A stretch of 64,000 nt of DNA. Origin: Siphonodentalium dalli. Its lineage: Eukaryota; Mollusca; Scaphopoda; Gadilida; Siphonodentaliidae. Positions 1-15,000 of the stretch are shown one piece after another. The position numbers and the translations under genes were made by a program. The stretch covers positions 180,952,556 through 181,016,555 of the forward strand of contig CP136067.1 of assembly GCA_032622095.1 (NCBI GenBank). Reading direction: 5' to 3'. The notes beneath the pieces were generated by a model. It saw only the letters and a list, made by a program, of their open reading frames with translations, was not told the DNA's origin and searched no databases. Numbering within the stretch: the stretch's first letter is position 1; every line of letters starts with the position of its first letter.

Positions 1-3000
1 TCAGAATGGTATTGTAATATTAAACAGTCATAGAAGGATGCTACTCCAGTACTGACCATCAGAATGGTATTGTGATATTAAACAGCCATAGGATGCTACT
101 CCAGTACTGACCATCAGAATGGTATTGTAATATTAAACAGTCATAGGATTCTACTCCAGTACTGACCATCAGAATGGTATTGTAATATTAAACAGTCATA
201 GGATGCTACTCCAGTACTGACCATCAGAATGGTATTGTAATATTAAACAGTCATAGAAGGATGCTACTCCAGTACTGACCATCAGAATGGTATTGTAATA
301 TTAAACAGTCATAGGATGCTACTCCAGTACTGACTATCAGAATGGTATTGTAATATTAAACAGTCATAGAAGGATGCTACTCCAGTACTGACCATCAGAA
401 TGGTATTGTGATATTAAACAGCCATAGGATGCTACTCCAGTACTGACCATCAGAATGGTATTGTAATATTAAACAGTCATAGGATGCTACTCCAGTACTG
501 ACCATCAGAATGGTATTGTAATATTAAACAGTCATAGGATGCTACTCCAGTACTGACCATCAGAATGGTATTGTGATATTAAACAGCCATAGGATGCTAC
601 TCCAGTACTGACCATCAGAATGGTATTGTAATATTAAACAGCCATAGGATGCTACTCCAGTACTGACCATCAGAATGGTATTGTAATATTAAACAGTCAT
701 AGGATGCTACTCCAGTACTGACTATCAGAATGGTATTGTAATATTAAACAGTCATAGAAGGATGCTACTCCAGTACTGACTATCAGAATGGTATTGTAAT
801 ATTAAACAGTCATAGAAGGATGCTACTCCAGTACTGACCATCAGAATGGTATTGTGATATTAAACAGCCATAGGATGCTACTCCAGTACTGACCATCAGA
901 ATGGTATTGTAATATTAAACAGTCATAGGATGCTACTCCAGTACTGACCATCAGAATGGTATTGTGATATTAAACAGCCATAGGATGCTACTCCAGTACT
1001 GACCATCAGAATGGTATTGTAATATTAAACAGCCATAGGATGCTACTCCAGTACTGACCATCAGAATGGTATTGTAATATTAAACAGTCATAGAAGGATG
1101 CTACTCCAGTACTGACTATCAGAATGGTATTGTGATATTAAACAGTCATAGAAGGATGCTACTCCAGTACTGACCATCAGAATGGTATTGTAATATTAAA
1201 CAGCCATAGGATGCTACTCCAGTACTGACCATCAGAATGGTATTGTAATATTAAACAGCCATAGGATGCTACTCCAGTACTGACCATCAGAATGGTATTG
1301 TGATATTAAACAGCCATAGGATGCTACTCCAGTACTGACTATCAGAATGGTATTGTAATATTAAACAGTCATAGAAGGATGCTACTCCAGTACTGACCAT
1401 CAGAATGGTATTGTAATATTAAACAGTCATAGGATGCTACTCCAGTACTGACCATCAGAATGGTATTGTAATATTAAACAGTCATAGGATGCTACTCCAG
1501 TACTGACCATCAGAATGGTATTGTAATATTAAACAGTCATAGGATGCTACTCCAGTACTGACCATCAGAATGGTATTGTAATATTAAACAGTCATAGAAG
1601 GATGCTACTCCAGTACTGACCATCAGAATGGTATTGTAATATTAAACAGCCATAGGATGCTACTCCAGTACTGACCATCAGAATGGTATTGTAATATTAA
1701 ACAGTCATAGGATGCTACTCCAGTACTGACCATCAGAATGGTATTGTAATATTAAACAGTCATAGGATGCTACTCCAGTACTGACCATCAGAATGGTATT
1801 GTAATATTAAACAGTCATAGGATGCTACTCCAGTACTGACCATCAGAATGGTATTGTAATATTAAACAGTCATAGAAGGATGCTACTCCAGTACTGACCA
1901 TCAGAATGGTATTGTAATATTAAACAGCCATAGGATGCTACTCCAGTACTGACCATCAGAATGGTATTGTAATATTAAACAGTCATAGGATGCTACTCCA
2001 GTACTGACCATCAGAATGGTATTGTAATATTAAACAGTCATAGGATGCTACTCCAGTACTGACCATCAGAATGGTATTGTAATATTAAACAGCCATAGGA
2101 TGCTACTCCAGTACTGACCATCAGAATGGTATTGTAATATTAAACAGTCATAGGATGCTACTCCAGTACTGACCATCAGAATGGTATTGTAATATTAAAC
2201 AGTCATAGGATGCTACTCCAGTACTGACCATCAGAATGGTATTGTAATATTAAACAGCCATAGGATGCTACTCCAGTACTGACCATCAGAATGGTATTGT
2301 AATATTAAACAGTCATAGGATGCTACTCCAGTACTGACCATCAGAATGGTATTGTGATATTAAACAGTCATAGAAGGATGCTACTCCAGTACTGACTATC
2401 AGAATGGTATTGTAATATTAAACAGCCATAGAAGGATGCTACTCCAGTACTGACCATCAGAATGGTATTGTAATATTAAACAGTCATAGGATGCTACTCC
2501 AGTACTGACCATCAGAATGGTATTGTAATATTAAACAGTCATAGAAGGATGCTACTCCAGTACTGACCATCAGAATGGTATTGTAATATTAAACAGCCAT
2601 AGGATGCTACTCCAGTACTGACCATCAGAATGGTATTGTAATATTAAACAGTCATAGGATGCTACTCCAGTACTGACCATCAGAATGGTATTGTAATATT
2701 AAACAGTCATAGGATGCTACTCCAGTACTGACCATCAGAATGGTATTGTAATATTAAACAGTCATAGAAGGATGCTACTCCAGTACTGACCATCAGAATG
2801 GTATTGTAATATTAAACAGCCATAGGATGCTACTCCAGTACTGACCATCAGAATGGTATTGTAATATTAAACAGTCATAGAAGGATGCTACTCCAGTACT
2901 GACTATCAGAATGGTATTGTAATATTAAACAGCCATAGGATGCTACTCCAGTACTGACCATCAGAATGGTATTGTAATATTAAACAGCCATAGGATGCTA

Positions 3001-6000
3001 CTCCAGTACTGACCATCAGAATGGTATTGTAATATTAAACAGTCATAGGATGCTACTCCAGTACTGACCATCAGAATGGTATTGTGATATTAAACAGTCA
3101 TAGGATGCTACTCCAGTACTGACCATCAGAATGGTATTGTAATATTAAACAGCCATAGGATGCTACTCCAGTACTGACCATCAGAATGGTATTGTAATAT
3201 TAAACAGCCATAGGATGCTACTCCAGTACTGACCATCAGAATGGTATTGTAATATTAAACAGTCATAGGATGCTACTCCAGTACTGACCATCAGAATGGT
3301 ATTGTGATATTAAACAGTCATAGGATGCTACTCCAGTACTGACCATCAGAATGGTATTGTGATATTAAACAGTCATAGGATGCTACTCCAGTACTGACCA
3401 TCAGAATGGTATTGTAATATTAAACAGCCATAGGATGCTACTCCAGTACTGACCATCAGAATGGTATTGTGATATTAAACAGCCATAGGATGCTACTCCA
3501 GTACTGACCATCAGAATGGTATTGTAATATTAAACAGTCATAGGATGCTACTCCAGTACTGACCATCAGAATGGTATTGTAATATTAAACAGCCATAGGA
3601 TGCTACTCCAGTACTGACTATCAGAATGGTATTGTAATATTAAACAGCCATAGGATGCTACTCCAGTACTGACCATCAGAATGGTATTGTAATATTAAAC
3701 AGCCATAGGATGCTACTCCAGTACTGACCATCAGAATGGTATTGTAATATTAAACAGCCATAGGATGCTACTCCAGTACTGACCATCAGAATGGTATTGT
3801 AATATTAAACAGCCATAGGATGCTACTCCAGTACTGACTATCAGAATGGTATTGTAATATTAAACAGTCATAGGATGCTACTCCAGTACTGACCATCAGA
3901 ATGGTATTGTGATATTAAACAGCCATAGGATGCTACTCCAGTACTGACTATCAGAATGGTATTGTAATATTAAACAGCCATAGGATGCTACTCCAGTACT
4001 GACTATCAGAATGGTATTGTGATATTAAACAGTCATAGAAGGATGCTACTCCAGTACTGACCATCAGAATGGTATTGTGATATTAAACAGTCATAGGATG
4101 CTACTCCAGTACTGACCATCAGAATGGTATTGTAATATTAAACAGCCATAGGATGCTACTCCAGTACTGACTATCAGAATGGTATTGTAATATTAAACAG
4201 CCATAGGATGCTACTCCAGTACTGACCATCAGAATGGTATTGTGATATTAAACAGCCATAGGATGCTACTCCAGTACTGACCATCAGAATGGTATTGTAA
4301 TATTAAACAGTCATAGGATGCTACTCCAGTACTGACCATCAGAATGGTATTGTAATATTAAACAGTCATAGGATGCTACTCCAGTACTGACCATCAGAAT
4401 GGTATTGTAATATTAAACAGTCATAGAAGGATGCTACTCCAGTACTGACCATCAGAATGGTATTGTAATATTAAACAGCCATAGGATGCTACTCCAGTAC
4501 TGACCATCAGAATGGTATTGTAATATTAAACAGCCATAGGATGCTACTCCAGTACTGACCATCAGAATGGTATTGTAATATTAAACAGTCATAGGATGCT
4601 ACTCCAGTACTGACCATCAGAATGGTATTGTAATATTAAACAGTCATAGGATGCTACTCCAGTACTGACCATCAGAATGGTATTGTAATATTAAACAGCC
4701 ATAGAAGGATGCTACTCCAGTACTGACCATCAGAATGGTATTGTAATATTAAACAGTCATAGAAGGATGCTACTCCAGTACTGACTATCAGAATGGTATT
4801 GTAATATTAAACAGCCATAGGATGCTACTCCAGTACTGACCATCAGAATGGTATTGTAATATTAAACAGTCATAGGATGCTACTCCAGTACTGACCATCA
4901 GAATGGTATTGTAATATTAAACAGTCATAGGATGCTACTCCAGTACTGACCATCAGAATGGTATTGTAATATTAAACAGCCATAGAAGGATGCTACTCCA
5001 GTACTGACCATCAGAATGGTATTGTAATATTAAACAGTCATAGAAGGATGCTACTCCAGTACTGACTATCAGAATGGTATTGTAATATTAAACAGCCATA
5101 GGATGCTACTCCAGTACTGACCATCAGAATGGTATTGTGATATTAAACAGTCATAGGATGCTACTCCAGTACTGACCATCAGAATGGTATTGTAATATTA
5201 AACAGCCATAGGATGCTACTCCAGTACTGACCATCAGAATGGTATTGTAATATTAAACAGTCATAGGATGCTACTCCAGTACTGACCATCAGAATGGTAT
5301 TGTGATATTAAACAGTCATAGGATGCTACTCCAGTACTGACTATCAGAATGGTATTGTAATATTAAACAGTCATAGGATGCTACTCCAGTACTGACCATC
5401 AGAATGGTATTGTAATATTAAACAGCCATAGGATGCTACTCCAGTACTGACCATCAGAATGGTATTGTAATATTAAACAGTCATAGGATGCTACTCCAGT
5501 ACTGACCATCAGAATGGTATTGTAATATTAAACAGTCATAGGATGCTACTCCAGTACTGACTATCAGAATGGTATTGTAATATTAAACAGTCATAGGATG
5601 CTACTCCAGTACTGACCATCAGAATGGTATTGTAATATTAAACAGCCATAGGATGCTACTCCAGTACTGACCATCAGAATGGTATTGTAATATTAAACAG
5701 CCATAGGATGCTACTCCAGTACTGACCATCAGAATGGTATTGTGATATTAAACAGCCATAGGATGCTACTCCAGTACTGACCATCAGAATGGTATTGTAA
5801 TATTAAACAGCCATAGGATGCTACTCCAGTACTGACCATCAGAATGGTATTGTAATATTAAACAGTCATAGGATGCTACTCCAGTACTGACCATCAGAAT
5901 GGTATTGTAATATTAAACAGTCATAGGATGCTACTCCAGTACTGACCATCAGAATGGTATTGTAATATTAAACAGCCATAGGATGCTACTCCAGTACTGA

Positions 6001-9000
6001 CTATCAGAATGGTATTGTGATATTAAACAGTCATAGGATGCTACTCCAGTACTGACCATCAGAATGGTATTGTAATATTAAACAGTCATAGGATGCTACT
6101 CCAGTACTGACCATCAGAATGGTATTGTAATATTAAACAGCCATAGGATGCTACTCCAGTACTGACCATCAGAATGGTATTGTAATATTAAACAGTCATA
6201 GGATGCTACTCCAGTACTGACCATCAGAATGGTATTGTAATATTAAACAGCCATAGGATGCTACTCCAGTACTGACCATCAGAATGGTATTGTGATATTA
6301 AACAGTCATAGGATGCTACTCCAGTACTGACCATCAGAATGGTATTGTAATATTAAACAGTCATAGGATGCTACTCCAGTACTGACCATCAGAATGGTAT
6401 TGTAATATTAAACAGTCATAGAAGGATGCTACTCCAGTACTGACCATCAGAATGGTATTGTAATATTAAACAGCCATAGGATGCTACTCCAGTACTGACC
6501 ATCAGAATGGTATTGTAATATTAAACAGTCATAGGATGCTACTCCAGTACTGACCATCAGAATGGTATTGTGATATTAAACAGCCATAGGATGCTACTCC
6601 AGTACTGACCATCAGAATGGTATTGTAATATTAAACAGTCATAGAAGGATGCTACTCCAGTACTGACTATCAGAATGGTATTGTGATATTAAACAGTCAT
6701 AGGATGCTACTCCAGTACTGACCATCAGAATGGTATTGTAATATTAAACAGCCATAGGATGCTACTCCAGTACTGACTATCAGAATGGTATTGTGATATT
6801 AAACAGTCATAGGATGCTACTCCAGTACTGACCATCAGAATGGTATTGTAATATTAAACAGTCATAGAAGGATGCTACTCCAGTACTGACCATCAGAATG
6901 GTATTGTAATATTAAACAGCCATAGGATGCTACTCCAGTACTGACTATCAGAATGGTATTGTAATATTAAACAGCCATAGGATGCTACTCCAGTACTGAC
7001 CATCAGAATGGTATTGTAATATTAAACAGTCATAGAAGGATGCTACTCCAGTACTGACCATCAGAATGGTATTGTAATATTAAACAGCCATAGGATGCTA
7101 CTCCAGTACTGACCATCAGAATGGTATTGTAATATTAAACAGTCATAGGATGCTACTCCAGTACTGACCATCAGAATGGTATTGTAATATTAAACAGTCA
7201 TAGAAGGATGCTACTCCAGTACTGACCATCAGAATGGTATTGTAATATTAAACAGCCATAGGATGCTACTCCAGTACTGACCATCAGAATGGTATTGTAA
7301 TATTAAACAGTCATAGGATGCTACTCCAGTACTGACCATCAGAATGGTATTGTGATATTAAACAGCCATAGGATGCTACTCCAGTACTGACCATCAGAAT
7401 GGTATTGTAATATTAAACAGTCATAGAAGGATGCTACTCCAGTACTGACTATCAGAATGGTATTGTGATATTAAACAGTCATAGGATGCTACTCCAGTAC
7501 TGACCATCAGAATGGTATTGTAATATTAAACAGCCATAGGATGCTACTCCAGTACTGACTATCAGAATGGTATTGTGATATTAAACAGTCATAGGATGCT
7601 ACTCCAGTACTGACTATCAGAATGGTATTGTGATATTAAACAGCCATAGGATGCTACTCCAGTACTGACCATCAGAATGGTATTGTAATATTAAACAGTC
7701 ATAGAAGGATGCTACTCCAGTACTGACTATCAGAATGGTATTGTGATATTAAACAGTCATAGGATGCTACTCCAGTACTGACCATCAGAATGGTATTGTG
7801 ATATTAAACAGTCATAGGATGCTACTCCAGTACTGACCATCAGAATGGTATTGTAATATTAAACAGCCATAGGATGCTACTCCAGTACTGACCATCAGAA
7901 TGGTATTGTAATATTAAACAGTCATAGAAGGATGCTACTCCAGTACTGACTATCAGAATGGTATTGTGATATTAAACAGTCATAGGATGCTACTCCAGTA
8001 CTGACCATCAGAATGGTATTGTAATATTAAACAGCCATAGGATGCTACTCCAGTACTGACCATCAGAATGGTATTGTGATATTAAACAGCCATAGGATGC
8101 TACTCCAGTACTGACCATCAGAATGGTATTGTAATATTAAACAGCCATAGGATGCTACTCCAGTACTGACCATCAGAATGGTATTGTAATATTAAACAGC
8201 CATAGGATGCTACTCCAGTACTGACTATCAGAATGGTATTGTAATATTAAACAGCCATAGGATGCTACTCCAGTACTGACCATCAGAATGGTATTGTAAT
8301 ATTAAACAGCCATAGGATGCTACTCCAGTACTGACCATCAGAATGGTATTGTAATATTAAACAGCCATAGGATGCTACTCCAGTACTGACCATCAGAATG
8401 GTATTGTAATATTAAACAGCCATAGGATGCTACTCCAGTACTGACTATCAGAATGGTATTGTAATATTAAACAGCCATAGGATGCTACTCCAGTACTGAC
8501 CATCAGAATGGTATTGTAATATTAAACAGCCATAGGATGCTACTCCAGTACTGACCATCAGAATGGTATTGTAATATTAAACAGCCATAGGATGCTACTC
8601 CAGTACTGACCATCAGAATGGTATTGTAATATTAAACAGCCATAGGATGCTACTCCAGTACTGACTATCAGAATGGTATTGTAATATTAAACAGCCATAG
8701 GATGCTACTCCAGTACTGACCATCAGAATGGTATTGTAATATTAAACAGCCATAGGATGCTACTCCAGTACTGACCATCAGAATGGTATTGTAATATTAA
8801 ACAGCCATAGGATGCTACTCCAGTACTGACCATCAGAATGGTATTGTAATATTAAACAGCCATAGGATGCTACTCCAGTACTGACCATCAGAATGGTATT
8901 GTAATATTAAACAGCCATAGGATGCTACTCCAGTACTGACTATCAGAATGGTATTGTAATATTAAACAGCCATAGGATGCTACTCCAGTACTGACCATCA

Positions 9001-12000
9001 GAATGGTATTGTAATATTAAACAGCCATAGGATGCTACTCCAGTACTGACCATCAGAATGGTATTGTAATATTAAACAGTCATAGGATGCTACTCCAGTA
9101 CTGACTATCAGAATGGTATTGTAATATTAAACAGCCATAGGATGCTACTCCAGTACTGACCATCAGAATGGTATTGTAATATTAAACAGTCATAGGATGC
9201 TACTCCAGTACTGACTATCAGAATGGTATTGTAATATTAAACAGCCATAGGATGCTACTCCAGTACTGACCATCAGAATGGTATTGTAATATTAAACAGC
9301 CATAGGATGCTACTCCAGTACTGACCATCAGAATGGTATTGTAATATTAAACAGTCATAGGATGCTACTCCAGTACTGACTATCAGAATGGTATTGTAAT
9401 ATTAAACAGTCATAGGATGCTACTCCAGTACTGACTATCAGAATGGTATTGTAATATTAAACAGCCATAGGATGCTACTCCAGTACTGACTATCAGAATG
9501 GTATTGTAATATTAAACAGCCATAGGATGCTACTCCAGTACTGACCATCAGAATGGTATTGTAATATTAAACAGCCATAGGATGCTACTCCAGTACTGAC
9601 CATCAGAATGGTATTGTAATATTAAACAGTCATAGGATGCTACTCCAGTACTGACTATCAGAATGGTATTGTAATATTAAACAGTCATAGGATGCTACTC
9701 CAGTACTGACTATCAGAATGGTATTGTAATATTAAACAGTCATAGGATGCTACTCCAGTACTGACCATCAGAATGGTATTGTGATATTAAACAGTCATAG
9801 GATGCTACTCCAGTACTGACTATCAGAATGGTATTGTAATATTAAACAGCCATAGGATGCTACTCCAGTACTGACTATCAGAATGGTATTGTAATATTAA
9901 ACAGCCATAGGATGCTACTCCAGTACTGACCATCAGAATGGTATTGTGATATTAAACAGTCATAGGATGCTACTCCAGTACTGACTATCAGAATGGTATT
10001 GTAATATTAAACAGCCATAGGATGCTACTCCAGTACTGACTATCAGAATGGTATTGTAATATTAAACAGCCATAGGATGCTACTCCAGTACTGACTATCA
10101 GAATGGTATTGTGATATTAAACAGTCATAGGATGCTACTCCAGTACTGACTATCAGAATGGTATTGTAATATTAAACAGTCATAGGATGCTACTCCAGTA
10201 CTGACTATCAGAATGGTATTGTAATATTAAACAGTCATAGGATGCTACTCCAGTACTGACCATCAGAATGGTATTGTAATATTAAACAGTCATAGGATGC
10301 TACTCCAGTACTGACTATCAGAATGGTATTGTAATATTAAACAGCCATAGGATGCTACTCCAGTACTGACTATCAGAATGGTATTGTAATATTAAACAGT
10401 CATAGGATGCTACTCCAGTACTGACTATCAGAATGGTATTGTAATATTAAACAGCCATAGGATGCTACTCCAGTACTGACTATCAGAATGGTATTGTAAT
10501 ATTAAACAGTCATAGGATGCTACTCCAGTACTGACCATCAGAATGGTATTGTAATATTAAACAGCCATAGGATGCTACTCCAGTACTGACTATCAGAATG
10601 GTATTGTAATATTAAACAGTCATAGGATGCTACTCCAGTACTGACTATCAGAATGGTATTGTAATATTAAACAGCCATAGGATGCTACTCCAGTACTGAC
10701 CATCAGAATGGTATTGTAATATTAAACAGTCATAGGATGCTACTCCAGTACTGACTATCAGAATGGTATTGTAATATTAAACAGTCATAGGATGCTACTC
10801 CAGTACTGACTATCAGAATGGTATTGTAATATTAAACAGCCATAGGATGCTACTCCAGTACTGACTATCAGAATGGTATTGTAATATTAAACAGTCATAG
10901 GATGCTACTCCAGTACTGACCATCAGAATGGTATTGTAATATTAAACAGTCATAGAAGGATGCTACTCCAGTACTGACTATCAGAATGGTATTGTAATAT
11001 TAAACAGTCATAGGATGCTACTCCAGTACTGACTATCAGAATGGTATTGTAATATTAAACAGTCATAGAAGGATGCTACTCCAGTACTGACTATCAGAAT
11101 GGTATTGTGATATTAAACAGCCATAGGATGCTACTCCAGTACTGACCATCAGAATGGTATTGTAATATTAAACAGTCATAGAAGGATGCTACTCCAGTAC
11201 TGACTATCAGAATGGTATTGTAATATTAAACAGCCATAGGATGCTACTCCAGTACTGACCATCAGAATGGTATTGTAATATTAAACAGTCATAGAAGGAT
11301 GCTACTCCAGTACTGACCATCAGAATGGTATTGTAATATTAAACAGCCATAGGATGCTACTCCAGTACTGACCATCAGAATGGTATTGTAATATTAAACA
11401 GTCATAGGATGCTACTCCAGTACTGACCATCAGAATGGTATTGTAATATTAAACAGCCATAGGATGCTACTCCAGTACTGACTATCAGAATGGTATTGTA
11501 ATATTAAACAGTCATAGGATGCTACTCCAGTACTGACTATCAGAATGGTATTGTAATATTAAACAGCCATAGGATGCTACTCCAGTACTGACCATCAGAA
11601 TGGTATTGTGATATTAAACAGTCATAGGATGCTACTCCAGTACTGACTATCAGAATGGTATTGTAATATTAAACAGTCATAGGATGCTACTCCAGTACTG
11701 ACCATCAGAATGGTATTGTGATATTAAACAGCCATAGGATGCTACTCCAGTACTGACCATCAGAATGGTATTGTAATATTAAACAGCCATAGGATGCTAC
11801 TCCAGTACTGACCATCAGAATGGTATTGTAATATTAAACAGCCATAGGATGCTACTCCAGTACTGACCATCAGAATGGTATTGTAATATTAAACAGCCAT
11901 AGGATGCTACTCCAGTACTGACTATCAGAATGGTATTGTAATATTAAACAGTCATAGGATGCTACTCCAGTACTGACTATCAGAATGGTATTGTAATATT

Positions 12001-15000
12001 AAACAGTCATAGGATGCTACTCCAGTACTGACCATCAGAATGGTATTGTAATATTAAACAGTCATAGGATGCTACTCCAGTACTGACTATCAGAATGGTA
12101 TTGTAATATTAAACAGTCATAGGATGCTACTCCAGTACTGACTATCAGAATGGTATTGTAATATTAAACAGTCATAGGATGCTACTCCAGTACTGACCAT
12201 CAGAATGGTATTGTAATATTAAACAGCCATAGGATGCTACTCCAGTACTGACCATCAGAATGGTATTGTAATATTAAACAGCCATAGGATGCTACTCCAG
12301 TACTGACCATCAGAATGGTATTGTAATATTAAACAGCCATAGGATGCTACTCCAGTACTGACTATCAGAATGGTATTGTGATATTAAACAGTCATAGGAT
12401 GCTACTCCAGTACTGACCATCAGAATGGTATTGTAATATTAAACAGCCATAGGATGCTACTCCAGTACTGACTATCAGAATGGTATTGTGATATTAAACA
12501 GTCATAGGATGCTACTCCAGTACTGACTATCAGAATGGTATTGTAATATTAAACAGCCATAGGATGCTACTCCAGTACTGACCATCAGAATGGTATTGTG
12601 ATATTAAACAGCCATAGGATGCTACTCCAGTACTGACCATCAGAATGGTATTGTAATATTAAACAGTCATAGGATGCTACTCCAGTACTGACCATCAGAA
12701 TGGTATTGTGATATTAAACAGTCATAGAAGGATGCTACTCCAGTACTGACCATCAGAATGGTATTGTAATATTAAACAGCCATAGGATGCTACTCCAGTA
12801 CTGACCATCAGAATGGTATTGTAATATTAAACAGTCATAGGATTCTACTCCAGTACTGACTATCAGAATGGTATTGTAATATTAAACAGTCATAGGATGC
12901 TACTCCAGTACTGACTATCAGAATGGTATTGTAATATTAAACAGCCATAGGATGCTACTCCAGTACTGACTATCAGAATGGTATTGTAATATTAAACAGT
13001 CATAGGATGCTACTCCAGTACTGACTATCAGAATGGTATTGTGATATTAAACAGCCATAGGATGCTACTCCAGTACTGACCATCAGAATGGTATTGTAAT
13101 ATTAAACAGTCATAGAAGGATGCTACTCCAGTACTGACCATCAGAATGGTATTGTAATATTAAACAGCCATAGGATGCTACTCCAGTACTGACCATCAGA
13201 ATGGTATTGTAATATTAAACAGTCATAGGATGCTACTCCAGTACTGACCATCAGAATGGTATTGTGATATTAAACAGTCATAGAAGGATGCTACTCCAGT
13301 ACTGACCATCAGAATGGTATTGTAATATTAAACAGTCATAGGATGCTACTCCAGTACTGACCATCAGAATGGTATTGTAATATTAAACAGTCATAGAAGG
13401 ATGCTACTCCAGTACTGACCATCAGAATGGTATTGTAATATTAAACAGTCATAGGATGCTACTCCAGTACTGACCATCAGAATGGTATTGTAATATTAAA
13501 CAGTCATAGAAGGATGCTACTCCAGTACTGACCATCAGAATGGTATTGTAATATTAAACAGCCATAGGATGCTACTCCAGTACTGACTATCAGAATGGTA
13601 TTGTAATATTAAACAGTCATAGGATGCTACTCCAGTACTGACCATCAGAATGGTATTGTAATATTAAACAGTCATAGAAGGATGCTACTCCAGTACTGAC
13701 TATCAGAATGGTATTGTAATATTAAACAGCCATAGGATGCTACTCCAGTACTGACCATCAGAATGGTATTGTAATATTAAACAGCCATAGGATGCTACTC
13801 CAGTACTGACCATCAGAATGGTATTGTAATATTAAACAGTCATAGGATGCTACTCCAGTACTGACCATCAGAATGGTATTGTAATATTAAACAGTCATAG
13901 GATGCTACTCCAGTACTGACCATCAGAATGGTATTGTAATATTAAACAGCCATAGGATGCTACTCCAGTACTGACCATCAGAATGGTATTGTAATATTAA
14001 ACAGCCATAGGATGCTACTCCAGTACTGACCATCAGAATGGTATTGTAATATTAAACAGTCATAGGATGCTACTCCAGTACTGACTATCAGAATGGTATT
14101 GTAATATTAAACAGTCATAGAAGGATGCTACTCCAGTACTGACCATCAGAATGGTATTGTAATATTAAACAGTCATAGGATGCTACTCCAGTACTGACTA
14201 TCAGAATGGTATTGTAATATTAAACAGCCATAGGATGCTACTCCAGTACTGACTATCAGAATGGTATTGTAATATTAAACAGTCATAGAAGGATGCTACT
14301 CCAGTACTGACCATCAGAATGGTATTGTAATATTAAACAGTCATAGAAGGATGCTACTCCAGTACTGACCATCAGAATGGTATTGTAATATTAAACAGTC
14401 ATAGAAGGATGCTACTCCAGTACTGACCATCAGAATGGTATTGTAATATTAAACAGTCATAGAAGGATGCTACTCCAGTACTGACCATCAGAATGGTATT
14501 GTGATATTAAACAGTCATAGGATGCTACTCCAGTACTGACCATCAGAATGGTATTGTAATATTAAACAGCCATAGGATGCTACTCCAGTACTGACCATCA
14601 GAATGGTATTGTAATATTAAACAGTCATAGGATGCTACTCCAGTACTGACCATCAGAATGGTATTGTGATATTAAACAGTCATAGGATGCTACTCCAGTA
14701 CTGACCATCAGAATGGTATTGTAATATTAAACAGCCATAGGATGCTACTCCAGTACTGACCATCAGAATGGTATTGTAATATTAAACAGTCATAGGATGC
14801 TACTCCAGTACTGACCATCAGAATGGTATTGTAATATTAAACAGCCATAGGATGCTACTCCAGTACTGACCATCAGAATGGTATTGTAATATTAAACAGT
14901 CATAGGATGCTACTCCAGTACTGACCATCAGAATGGTATTGTAATATTAAACAGTCATAGGATGCTACTCCAGTACTGACCATCAGAATGGTATTGTAAT

